Shown piece by piece: positions 1 to 7,128 of a stretch of DNA of 35,497 bases (its first letter is position 1; every line of letters starts with the position of its first letter). The stretch is from NCBI GenBank assembly GCA_012798435.1, contig JAAZNF010000027.1, positions 1 to 35,497 on the forward strand. Direction: 5' to 3'. Source of the DNA: Myxococcales bacterium (GTDB lineage Bacteria > Myxococcota > B64-G9). The position numbers and the translations under genes are program-made. The notes under the pieces are model-generated. The model made no database searches and was not told the origin of the DNA. It saw only the letters and a program-made list of their open reading frames with translations.

Positions 1-91
1 GCGGGGCGGCTGCGGCCGGCGGCGCCTCGCTGCGGCAGCCCGATGCAACGAGACACAAACCCGACAGCAATAGGCAAGCAATGGTCCTCAT
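1..91 (-). CDS. Lipoprotein N-terminus, gene truncated by window edge
   Basis: Reading leftward from ATG at 91 gives a 30-residue N-terminus, beginning MRTIACLLLSGLCLVASGC, followed by RSEAPPAAAAP. This is a lipoprotein signal peptide: a short basic start, a hydrophobic core and a lipobox-like ASGC with Cys19 as the probable lipidated residue, then an Ala/Pro-rich linker. A GGGAGAGG Shine-Dalgarno sequence lies just upstream. The rest of the gene is outside the window, so function cannot be read. Such N-termini with a TetR-type operator in the promoter are common for periplasmic adaptor lipoproteins of efflux pumps, but that is only a guess from context. Confidence 0.7.
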   Translation of the reverse strand, partial: MRTIACLLLSGLCLVASGCRSEAPPAAAAP

Positions 92-135
92 GACCTCTCC
101 CGGTCCAAAGGCGCCGGGCCCCCGGCGCAGGCACG

Positions 136-164
136 ACACTACCTACCGATCGGTAAACAGTCAA
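136..164 (-). promoter_or_regulatory. Promoter of the leftward lipoprotein gene
   Basis: On the minus strand TTGACT (164-159) is followed after exactly 17 bp by TAGTGT (141-136), a good match to a housekeeping sigma-70 promoter. Transcription would start near 129, leaving a leader of about 38 nt with a Shine-Dalgarno sequence before ATG 91. The spacer holds the 12-bp palindrome described separately, so a bound repressor would block polymerase directly. Confidence 0.6.
144..155. promoter_or_regulatory. TetR-type operator palindrome
   Basis: TACCGATCGGTA is a perfect 12-bp palindrome inside the -35/-10 spacer of the leftward promoter. TetR/AcrR-family regulators often bind palindromes with TACCG...CGGTA arms. 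No regulator gene is present in the window; it may lie to the left. Confidence 0.5.
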
Positions 165-193
165 CAGGTTTCCGACTCCGCTGGCACATTCGC

Positions 194-222
194 TTGAGCT
201 TGTCGCGCATGACGGCTAAGCT
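194..222 (+). promoter_or_regulatory. Promoter of the ABC exporter, leaderless geometry
   Basis: TTGAGC (194-199), 17 bp, TAAGCT (217-222). Only six bases separate the -10 box from ATG 229, so the expected transcription start coincides with the start codon. There is no Shine-Dalgarno sequence in front of the ATG. Confidence 0.5.
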
Positions 223-228
223 CCGCAC

Positions 229-1011
229 ATGGTCGAATCGTTCACCGCGCTCGCCGTCGAGACCCGCGGCTTGTGCAAGCGCTACGGAGAGCTGCGCGCG
301 CTCGACGGGCTGGATCTGCGGATCGCCACGGGCAGCTTCTACGGCCTGCTCGGGCCCAACGGGGCTGGCAAGAGCACCACCCTGGGGCTGCTCACCGGGC
401 TGCTGCGCCCCAGCCAGGGCGAGATCCGCCTGTACGGTCGGGCGCTGGACCCGGACGACCCGGCCTTCAAGCTCCTGATGGGAGTGGTGCCGGAGGATCC
501 GCCGCTGTTCGAGCGGCTCACCGGTTTCGAGCAGCTGCTCTTCACCGGGCGCATGTTCGGCCTGGGGCGGGAGGTGGCCGGCGCCCGGGCTGCCGATCTG
601 CTGCGGTTGCTGCGCCTGGAGGGCGCCGCCGGCGCGCTCACCGTGGACTACTCGCGCGGCATGCGCAAGAAGCTCAGCATCGGCTGCGCGCTGATCCACG
701 CCCCGCGCCTCCTGTTCCTCGACGAGCCCTTCGAGAACGTCGACGCCATCTCCGCCGACACCATCCGCCGCCTGCTGCTGGCCCTGACCGGCTCCGGGGC
801 CACCGTGCTGCTCACCACCCACATCCTGGAGGTGGCGCAGAAGGTGTGCCGGCGGGTGGGCATCATCCACCGCGGCAAGTTGGTCCAGGAGATCGACATC
901 GCCGATCTGACCCACAGCGGCCGCGAGCTCGACGTGGCCTTCCGCGCGGCGGTGGGCGAGGAGCGGGCCGAGGAGATCCCGGCCTGGCTCTCGGGAGGGC
1001 CGCATGCCTGA
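229..1011 (+). CDS. ABC transporter ATP-binding protein (ABC-2-type exporter)
   Basis: A 260-residue nucleotide-binding subunit that would hydrolyse ATP in the cytoplasm to drive the membrane protein encoded next. Visible motifs: Walker A GPNGAGKST at residues 42-50, a divergent signature SRGMRKKLSIG near 141-151 where LSGGQ is usual, Walker B LLFLDEP followed by a D-loop FENVD, and the H-switch His in TTHIL. The single-domain layout and the partner with many membrane segments fit the DrrA/CcmA-like exporter group; the substrate cannot be told. The start at 229 is chosen because it sits one start distance after the predicted promoter; an in-frame alternative was not seen upstream. It overlaps the permease gene by 8 nt, indicating translational coupling. 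Confidence 0.9.
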   Translation: MVESFTALAVETRGLCKRYGELRALDGLDLRIATGSFYGLLGPNGAGKSTTLGLLTGLLRPSQGEIRLYGRALDPDDPAFKLLMGVVPEDPPLFERLTGFEQLLFTGRMFGLGREVAGARAADLLRLLRLEGAAGALTVDYSRGMRKKLSIGCALIHAPRLLFLDEPFENVDAISADTIRRLLLALTGSGATVLLTTHILEVAQKVCRRVGIIHRGKLVQEIDIADLTHSGRELDVAFRAAVGEERAEEIPAWLSGGPHA

Positions 1012-2707
1012 GCCGGCCGGGCTGGGCTTCCTCGAGGCGGTGCGGCAGATCGGCGGGATGCGGCTGCTGGTGTTCCGGCGGCGCCTGGCGGGGCGCGGGC
1101 GGTGGGGGGCCGCGCTGGCGCTGCTGTTCGTGCTCTCCCTGGCCGCCGGGCTGGGGCTGGGGAGCTACCTGCTGTTCGCCAAGGTGCGCGGCATCGTGGA
1201 GAGCCCGGTGTGGATGGCCTTCACCCTGGGCCTGTTCACCTTCCTGCTCAGCCTGTTCTGGGTGATCTGGCCGGTGGTGGCCGCCCAGGTGGACGAGGCT
1301 TTCGAGATGGGCCGGCTGCTCGGCTACCCCATCCGCCCCGCGCGGCTGTACCTGATCCAGACGGCGGTGGCGCTGATCGAGCCCTCGGTGGTCTTCTTCT
1401 ACCCCGCGCTGCTGGGGGCGGCCCTCGGCCTGGCCCGCAGCCTTCAGCCGGGGGCCCTCGCCAGCCTGGGGCTGATGGTGTGCTTTGCCCTCATGAACGT
1501 CTGCGCCGGCCGGGCGCTGCTCAACCTCTTCCTCAACCTGATGAAATCGCGCCGCTCGGGCGAGTGGCTGCTCCTGGGCTTCATGGCGCTGTTGCTGCTG
1601 GCCGTCTTCCTGCCGCCGGTGGACTCGTCCTGGCTGTTCGGCGGGCTGGCCAAGTTCGGCGCCACCGCCGAGGGGCAAGCGGTGCTGGCCCAGAACGCGC
1701 GTGCCTTCGGCCTGCTCCCCCCGGGGTGGCTGGCGCGGGGGCTGGCGGCGGCTGCGGCGGGGGAGAAGGGCGCGGCCGTCGGCGCCGCCTGCGCCATGCT
1801 GGGGGCGGCCGGGGCGGCCTTCGGCCTGGGGCTGCTGTGGCTGCTGCGCTTCTACCGCGGCGGCCGGGACCGCCGCGTCCGGCCGCGGGAGCCGAGAGAA
1901 ACAACCCCTCCGCGCGGGCTGCGCCTGCCGGGGCTCCCGGACGCAGTGTCGGCGATGTTCTCCAAGGATCTGATCATGCTCTTCGGCAGCCCCAAGGGGC
2001 GCATGCTGTTCGCGGTGCCGTTCTTTTTGCTGATCTTGCTGCGCATCATCGGGGCGCCGGATCTCTTGCGGTACGTTTGGGGCGAGGCCTGGGCCAGCCT
2101 GCTGCTCTCCTGCCTGTGTCTGTACGTGCTCTCGGTGATGGGCGGGCAGGTGCTCGCGAACGGCTTCGGCTTCGACGGGCCGGCGCTGCGCCTGGCTTTT
2201 CTTTTCCCGGTCGCGCCGCGCCATTGGCTCGTCGGGCGCAACCTGGCCCAAGGGGTGTTCGTGACGGCGCAGTGCGGGCTGCTGGCCGCGCTGTGCTACG
2301 GCTTTCTCCCCGGCGCCCGCACCGACGGCTGGGTGCTGCCGGCGGCGGGTTTTTCCTTTCTGCTCCCGCTGATGCTGGCGGCGGGCAACCGGCTCTCCTG
2401 TCGCTACCCGCGCCGCTTCCACCTCAACCTGTCGCGGCGCGACCGGCCGGTGCCGGAGGGCTTCTTCGGCATGTTGCTCGCGCTCGGCGCGGGCGTGCTG
2501 GCCTTCTTCGCGCTGGTGGCCGTGGCCTCGGTCGTCGCGCTGGGGTGGCTTCGGCTTTCGGGAGAGACGGCCCGTATCTTGGCCGGCGGCCTGCTGCTCC
2601 TGGCGGGGCCCGCAGCGGGCGGGGCGATCTACCGCCGGTTGCTGCCGGGCTCGGCGCGCGCCATGCTCTCCCAGCGGGAGGCGCTCATCGCCGAGATCGG
2701 CCGCTGA
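1004..2707 (+). CDS. ABC transporter permease-like membrane protein
   Basis: A 567-residue polytopic inner-membrane protein. Hydrophobic segments are evident from about residue 36 (ALALLFVLSLAAGLGLG) through several pairs to a final pair near the C-terminus (ALGAGVLAFFALVAVASVVAL and ILAGGLLLLAGPAAGG). A cytoplasmic, Arg-rich linker near residues 285-305 (RRVRPREPRETTPPRG) separates two hydrophobic halves, so it may be a fused double-length permease. It presumably forms the channel for the upstream ATPase. No substrate-specific motif was recognised. The last 23 nt overlap the tail of the convergent PRC-barrel gene. Confidence 0.8.
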   Translation: MPEPAGLGFLEAVRQIGGMRLLVFRRRLAGRGRWGAALALLFVLSLAAGLGLGSYLLFAKVRGIVESPVWMAFTLGLFTFLLSLFWVIWPVVAAQVDEAFEMGRLLGYPIRPARLYLIQTAVALIEPSVVFFYPALLGAALGLARSLQPGALASLGLMVCFALMNVCAGRALLNLFLNLMKSRRSGEWLLLGFMALLLLAVFLPPVDSSWLFGGLAKFGATAEGQAVLAQNARAFGLLPPGWLARGLAAAAAGEKGAAVGAACAMLGAAGAAFGLGLLWLLRFYRGGRDRRVRPREPRETTPPRGLRLPGLPDAVSAMFSKDLIMLFGSPKGRMLFAVPFFLLILLRIIGAPDLLRYVWGEAWASLLLSCLCLYVLSVMGGQVLANGFGFDGPALRLAFLFPVAPRHWLVGRNLAQGVFVTAQCGLLAALCYGFLPGARTDGWVLPAAGFSFLLPLMLAAGNRLSCRYPRRFHLNLSRRDRPVPEGFFGMLLALGAGVLAFFALVAVASVVALGWLRLSGETARILAGGLLLLAGPAAGGAIYRRLLPGSARAMLSQREALIAEIGR

Positions 2708-3326
2708 ATCCCCGGGCAAGGCCCGGCCGTTCGCGCTGGCAGTGGCGGCGCGCGGGCGGCCGCGGCGGATTGCGGCACAGGTGGTGGTGGGCGGCGAGCT
2801 CGACGCGGGCCACCGCGCGGCACAGGTCGCCCACGGCCGTCTCGCCGAACAAGGCCGAGAGCAGGCCACCGGCGCCGCCCGGCTCCGGGCGCAGCCGCGC
2901 CGGGACCAGCACCGCGTCGCGGCCGAACACGACATCGTCGGGTCGGATGCGCAACGCCTGGCCGTCGGCGAACAGCAGGCGGGTGATGCGCCAGTTGCTC
3001 ACGCCCACGTCCACCAGCGATCCCAGAAAGCGCCCGTCCAGCGCGGTCACGGGCAGCCCGGCCACGTCCTTGAGATCGCGTCCCACCGGGCTCTTGCCCT
3101 TGATGAGCTCGGCGCGGTCCACGAACAGGACGTGCTCTCCCACCCGCCGGATGTCCGCCGTGTCGAGCCAACCCTCCAGCTCCGCGGTGTGCGCCTTCCG
3201 CACGGAGACGCCGCTGATGGCGCGCTTGTGGGCGTGGAAGTACACCCGGTGCACGAACCCGCACAGCCGCCCTTCCTGGAGCGTGATCACGCGCAGGCCC
3301 AGGCTCTCGACGGCGGGTTGTTCCAT
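2685..3326 (-). CDS. PRC-barrel domain protein, second of a tandem pair
   Basis: A 213-residue protein with two PRC-barrel-like repeats: the first at about residues 8-70 (LRVITLQEGRLCGFVHRVYF), the second at about 84-145 (RDLKDVAGLPVTALDGRFLGSLVDV). PRC barrels are small beta-barrels found in photosynthetic reaction-centre H subunit, in the ribosome-maturation factor RimM and in many uncharacterised stand-alone proteins. It has the same domain plan as its upstream neighbour, from which it is separated by 3 nt, and AAGGA precedes the ATG; the two are probably co-transcribed duplicates. The C-terminal ~45 residues are Arg/Pro-rich, look unconstrained and run into the convergent ABC permease gene by 23 bp. 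Exact role unknown. Confidence 0.75.
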   Translation of the reverse strand: MEQPAVESLGLRVITLQEGRLCGFVHRVYFHAHKRAISGVSVRKAHTAELEGWLDTADIRRVGEHVLFVDRAELIKGKSPVGRDLKDVAGLPVTALDGRFLGSLVDVGVSNWRITRLLFADGQALRIRPDDVVFGRDAVLVPARLRPEPGGAGGLLSALFGETAVGDLCRAVARVELAAHHHLCRNPPRPPARRHCQRERPGLARGFSGRSRR

Positions 3327-3329
3327 GGG

Positions 3330-3887
3330 TCAATCCTTGCGGCGGCGCCGCGAACGGCGCGGGCGCTCCGGGGTGGGGGGCGGGGGTTGCGAGTGGAAGA
3401 TGCGCGAGAAGAAACCGCCGCCGGCGGTCACCGGGTGCCGCACCTCGTCCGCGGCGCCCTTGCGCAGCAGGATGGTGTCCTCCCCCAGCACCGTGTCGGC
3501 GTCGACGTCCACTTCGCCGCCGTTGTCCAGCACCAGGGCCTTGAGCGTCCAGTCGTCGCTCTCGAACACGGCGTCGTCCAGCGAGCCCAGGCGCTTGCCG
3601 TCGAGGGAGGTCACCGACAAGCCGAACATGTCCTCGAGGTCCCGGCCCGGCGGCTGGTCGTCGTGAGCCGCGGCGGCATTCTTCAGGAAGACGATGTTTT
3701 CCCCGACCCGCCCGATGTCCTCGGCGCGGGCCCAGTGCTCGGTGGAGAGGGTGCGTCCCTTGAAGGCCAGGCCCAGCATGACGCGCTTGCGCGAGTCGAA
3801 CAACAGCCGGCGCACCGACCCCAGTAGGCGGCCCTCGGCGTCGGCGACGACTTCCATGACCTTCAGGCGGGTGTAGCGGATACGCAT
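3330..3887 (-). CDS. PRC-barrel domain protein, first of a tandem pair
   Basis: A 185-residue protein with two PRC-barrel-like units at about residues 5-65 and 78-140; the second begins RDLEDMFGLSVTSLDGKRLG. After a linker it ends in a strongly basic tail (PERPRRSRRRRKD), which could contact RNA, DNA or acidic membrane lipids. ATG 3887 is supported by a GGGAGG Shine-Dalgarno sequence and by a promoter at 3922-3951. It heads a two-gene leftward operon with the related gene below it. Family membership is seen from the sequence pattern; biochemical role is not known. Confidence 0.78.
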   Translation of the reverse strand: MRIRYTRLKVMEVVADAEGRLLGSVRRLLFDSRKRVMLGLAFKGRTLSTEHWARAEDIGRVGENIVFLKNAAAAHDDQPPGRDLEDMFGLSVTSLDGKRLGSLDDAVFESDDWTLKALVLDNGGEVDVDADTVLGEDTILLRKGAADEVRHPVTAGGGFFSRIFHSQPPPPTPERPRRSRRRRKD

Positions 3888-3921
3888 CCGTCCTCCCGGA
3901 CGCGGCGGTCGATCTCGATCC

Positions 3922-3951
3922 TACATACTCCCGGAGCGCGCGGGCTGTCAA
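3922..3951 (-). promoter_or_regulatory. Promoter of the PRC-barrel operon
   Basis: Minus-strand TTGACA (3951-3946), 18-bp spacer, TATGTA (3927-3922). The predicted start near 3915 leaves a leader of about 28 nt carrying the Shine-Dalgarno sequence of the first PRC gene. The divergent promoter on the plus strand begins only 18 bp away, so one bound regulator could affect both. Confidence 0.55.
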
Positions 3952-3969
3952 CGCCGCGCCTGCGGTCGT

Positions 3970-3998
3970 TTGACAGATCTGCCACGAGCCCGTAGGGT
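3970..3998 (+). promoter_or_regulatory. Promoter of the DUF4175 gene, leaderless geometry
   Basis: A perfect TTGACA (3970-3975), 17 bp, TAGGGT (3993-3998). The expected start lies at about 4005, directly at GTG 4006. The TTG of TTGACA could itself be read as a start codon, but it then lies inside the -35 box and upstream of the transcript. Confidence 0.55.
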
Positions 3999-4005
3999 GA
4001 CTGCC

Positions 4006-7000
4006 GTGGCCTCGCCTGCCCCCAACCTGTCGCAATTGCTGCGCGGGGTCCGGTGCGTGGTGCTGGGCGCCGCGCTGCTGCGGGCCGCGGCGTACCTCTC
4101 GGCGCTGGCCGGAGCGATCACGGTCACACTCTCCCTGTTTTCGCTCGAGCCCGTCCCGGCGGGCCTGGTCGGGGCGTTGCGCCTGGTCTTCTTCCTCGGC
4201 GCCGGCGCCATTCTGGTCTGGCACGTCGCGCTGCCGGTTTTCCGATGGTCGCCCACTCCGCGGCTGGCCCGCTTCATCGAGCAGAAGGCACATGCGGCGC
4301 CGCTGGAGTTGGTCGGCGCGGTCCAGTTCGAGCGTTCCCTGCAACGGGCGGACGGGGAGGACGTGGGGATCAGCCTGGAATTGGCCCGGGCCCACGTGGA
4401 GCGGATGGTTGCATGGCTCGCCGGTGTCCGGCGCTGGCGGCTCGTCGAGGCGCGCCGGCTGTGGTTGGCGTGCGGCACCTGGCTCGTGGTGTGCGTCGCG
4501 GTGGTGGCCGCGGCGGTGCTGGTGTCGCAGGACCTGCGCCGCGCCGCCAGCCTTCTGCTGAGCCCGCCCCGGGTGGCGGCGGAGGAGCGCACGCCGTCTC
4601 CGATCGGCGACATCCGCCTGATCTATCACTATCCGGCGTACACCGGCCGTCCGGACCGCCTGCTGGATGGAACCGACGGCGCCATCCTGGCCCTGCCCGG
4701 CACCGAGGTGGAGATCGACGCCACCTGCGATCGCGAGCTCGGCCGCGCCGAGCTGCGGCTGGGGGAACTTCGCCTGCCGCTGCGGATCCAGGACCGGCAC
4801 CTGAGCGGGCGCCTGCTGGTCATGAGCGAGGGCGGGTACCGCTTCGCGTTGGAGGATCGCTCCGGCCGGACCCTGTTCGAAGATCGGCTGCGCCCCGTTC
4901 GGCTCGAGCTCGATCAACCGCCGCGCGTCGAGCTGCGGCAGCCCGCCGACGACCTCACCCGCCGTGCCGACGAGGGCGTCGACCTGCAGTTCGACGCCCG
5001 CGACGACTTCGGGCTCTCGCGGGTACGCCTGGTGTGGCGAGTGGCCGGCCGGGAGGAACGTCAGGGGGAGAAGGTGCTGCGTCAGCTCTCGGGAGAGCGC
5101 TCCGCTCGCTACGGGGTCCGCTGGGAGCTGGCCGGGCACGATTTTCGTCCCGGGGAGCGTGTCCAGTTCTACGTCGAGGCCCAGGACAACGACACGGTGC
5201 GCGGACCCAAGAGCGGCCGGTCGGCGAGCCGTACCATCAACATCTTCTCGCCCGAGGCCCAGCGCCGGGAGACGTCCCGGCTGGCGCGGGAGGCATGGGA
5301 GGAGATGATCACACTCCTCTCCATCGCCCTCGAGCTCGATCCGAGCGTGCGCCTCCCGGATGTCACCGGCGAGGAGGCCCTCGGCGCCATGCTGCGGGGT
5401 CTGCGCGGGCTGGACGAGCGACTGGCGCAGCTCTGGCAGCGGACGCGCAACGACGCGGCGTCCGCGACGCTTCATCGCGCGCTGGCGCGCATCCGCGCCG
5501 GCCTCCGCCGTCAGCTCGACGGCTTCAGCTACCAGGAGCTGCGGCCGGACGACGAGGCCGAAGGGCGCGTGCTGCGCGTGAGGCGGGTGTGGAGAATGGG
5601 GGAAGGCTCCCTGGTGGGGCTCGAGCCCGATCGCCAGATCCTGGTGCGCCGGCTGGAGATGGACGTCTTGTACCTGGAAGATTTGCTGGAGCGGGAGCGC
5701 ATCCAGGACCTGGAGCGGCTGGCGGAGGAGCTGGAGGCCACCCGCCAACGGCTGCAACGGCTGTTGGAGGAGTACCGCCGCGCCCCCTCCGACGAGATGC
5801 GCCGCCGCATCGAAGCGGAGATGGCCGCGCTGCGGGCGCAACTCGAGGCGCTGCGCGCCCGGCAGGCGGAGGTGGCGCAACTTCGCGACGAATACCTCAA
5901 CCCGCAGGCGCTGCAGAAGGCCCTGGAGCGCGCCGACATGGGCTCGGCCCTGGAGCGGCTGGAGCGGCTCTTTCGCGAGGGCCAGCTCGATTCTGCCCTG
6001 GCCGAGCTGGAGCGCCTGGGCCGCCAGAGCCGCGACTTCCGTGCCGAGGTGGCGCAGGCCCTGGCGCACTTCGGCGAGCGCCGCTACCGCGAGTTGGCCG
6101 CCGCCATCGCCCGTCTGCGCGGCGAGATCACCGAGCTCACCGCCGCCCAGCGCCGCCTGCTCGAATCCACGGGACAGCTTCGCGAGAGACAGCTCCGCGC
6201 GCTCTCCCGCCACTCGGTCCAGGGACTGCGGGAGGCGATGCGCCGGCTGCGCGCGCTGCTGCGCTCGCTGCGCGAGAGCCTGGGCAAGCTGCGCCAGGAA
6301 GAGCTGGGGCACTTCGCCCAACAGGATCTCGAAGCGGCGCGCCGTCAGGCGGAGCTGCTGGACCCGCTGCTGGAGGCGGGCGAGGTGGCCCGCTCCCTGG
6401 AGGTTGCCCGCGAGCTGTCGCAGTCGGCCGACCACCTGAAGGAGTCGCTGGCGGCCGATCTGGCGGCCGCGCGGCGGTTCGAGCCCCAACAGGTCCGCCT
6501 GCTCGAACCGCAACTCGGGCACGCCCAGGAGGCCCAGAAGCTCGCACGCCTGGTCGAGGAAGGGCTGCGCCGGCTGGTGCCGGACCCGAAGGACATGCTG
6601 TCCGCCCCCGATCAGCAGCTGCTCGAGCGGCTGGCCCGTGATCAACGGGACCTGGCCCAGCGCCTGCGGCGGGCGCAGGCGGAGTTCGAGCGCATGAACC
6701 AGCAGGCCCCGCTGTTCGGGCGCGACATGCTGGGCGGCGCCCGGCGGGCGGGAAAGCGCATGGACGGCGCCGCCGGCGAGCTCTCGCGCAAGAACGCCCC
6801 GGGCGCCTATCCCCTGGAGCAGTCCGCTCTGGCCGAGCTGGAGAAGCTGGATCGGGCCATGCAGCAGAGCTGCCGGCGCGGCTCGGCGGGTGGCGGCGAG
6901 GGCATGCCGCTGCCCATGGGCGCCGAGGGCGACGGCGAGGACGGCGAGGGGATGGACGAGGGCGGGCCGGGTGGGCGGATGAGCCGCGAGGAGGTCGAGG

Positions 7001-7128
7001 TGCCCCGGCCCGAGGACTTCGAGCCCCCGGACCGCCTCCGGCGCGAGCTGCTCGAGGGCATGAAGGACCCGGTGCCGCCGGACTTCGAGGCCCAGGTGCG
7101 GCGCTATTACCAGGAGATCGTCCGATGA
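4006..7128 (+). CDS. DUF4175-like membrane-anchored coiled-coil protein
   Basis: A 1040-residue protein from GTG 4006 (in-frame TTG 3970 and GTG 3997 lie upstream but inside the promoter). N-terminal hydrophobic segments near residues 23-75 and 150-172 anchor it in the inner membrane. Residues ~200-420 are beta-rich with DIRLIYHYPAYTGRP and DDFGLSRVRLVW motifs typical of the DUF4175 group. Residues ~425-900 are a very long Arg/Glu/Leu coiled coil. The C-terminal part has an acidic Gly/Met-rich stretch and ends PPDFEAQVRRYYQEIVR, a tail type I associate with DUF4175 proteins next to MoxR/Bat genes. The stop overlaps the next start by 4 nt (ATGA). Likely an envelope scaffold working with the adjacent peptidase and MoxR ATPase; function is not established. 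Confidence 0.75.
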   Translation: MASPAPNLSQLLRGVRCVVLGAALLRAAAYLSALAGAITVTLSLFSLEPVPAGLVGALRLVFFLGAGAILVWHVALPVFRWSPTPRLARFIEQKAHAAPLELVGAVQFERSLQRADGEDVGISLELARAHVERMVAWLAGVRRWRLVEARRLWLACGTWLVVCVAVVAAAVLVSQDLRRAASLLLSPPRVAAEERTPSPIGDIRLIYHYPAYTGRPDRLLDGTDGAILALPGTEVEIDATCDRELGRAELRLGELRLPLRIQDRHLSGRLLVMSEGGYRFALEDRSGRTLFEDRLRPVRLELDQPPRVELRQPADDLTRRADEGVDLQFDARDDFGLSRVRLVWRVAGREERQGEKVLRQLSGERSARYGVRWELAGHDFRPGERVQFYVEAQDNDTVRGPKSGRSASRTINIFSPEAQRRETSRLAREAWEEMITLLSIALELDPSVRLPDVTGEEALGAMLRGLRGLDERLAQLWQRTRNDAASATLHRALARIRAGLRRQLDGFSYQELRPDDEAEGRVLRVRRVWRMGEGSLVGLEPDRQILVRRLEMDVLYLEDLLERERIQDLERLAEELEATRQRLQRLLEEYRRAPSDEMRRRIEAEMAALRAQLEALRARQAEVAQLRDEYLNPQALQKALERADMGSALERLERLFREGQLDSALAELERLGRQSRDFRAEVAQALAHFGERRYRELAAAIARLRGEITELTAAQRRLLESTGQLRERQLRALSRHSVQGLREAMRRLRALLRSLRESLGKLRQEELGHFAQQDLEAARRQAELLDPLLEAGEVARSLEVARELSQSADHLKESLAADLAAARRFEPQQVRLLEPQLGHAQEAQKLARLVEEGLRRLVPDPKDMLSAPDQQLLERLARDQRDLAQRLRRAQAEFERMNQQAPLFGRDMLGGARRAGKRMDGAAGELSRKNAPGAYPLEQSALAELEKLDRAMQQSCRRGSAGGGEGMPLPMGAEGDGEDGEGMDEGGPGGRMSREEVEVPRPEDFEPPDRLRRELLEGMKDPVPPDFEAQVRRYYQEIVR

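Noticed and set aside
3970-4005. TTG 3970 as start of the DUF4175 protein
   Set aside because: The TTG is part of a perfect TTGACA -35 box and lies upstream of the predicted transcript start; no ribosome binding site precedes it.
2629-6645. A 1338-codon open frame on the minus strand spanning the PRC and DUF4175 region
   Set aside because: Same GC artefact; it crosses several well-supported genes and promoters.
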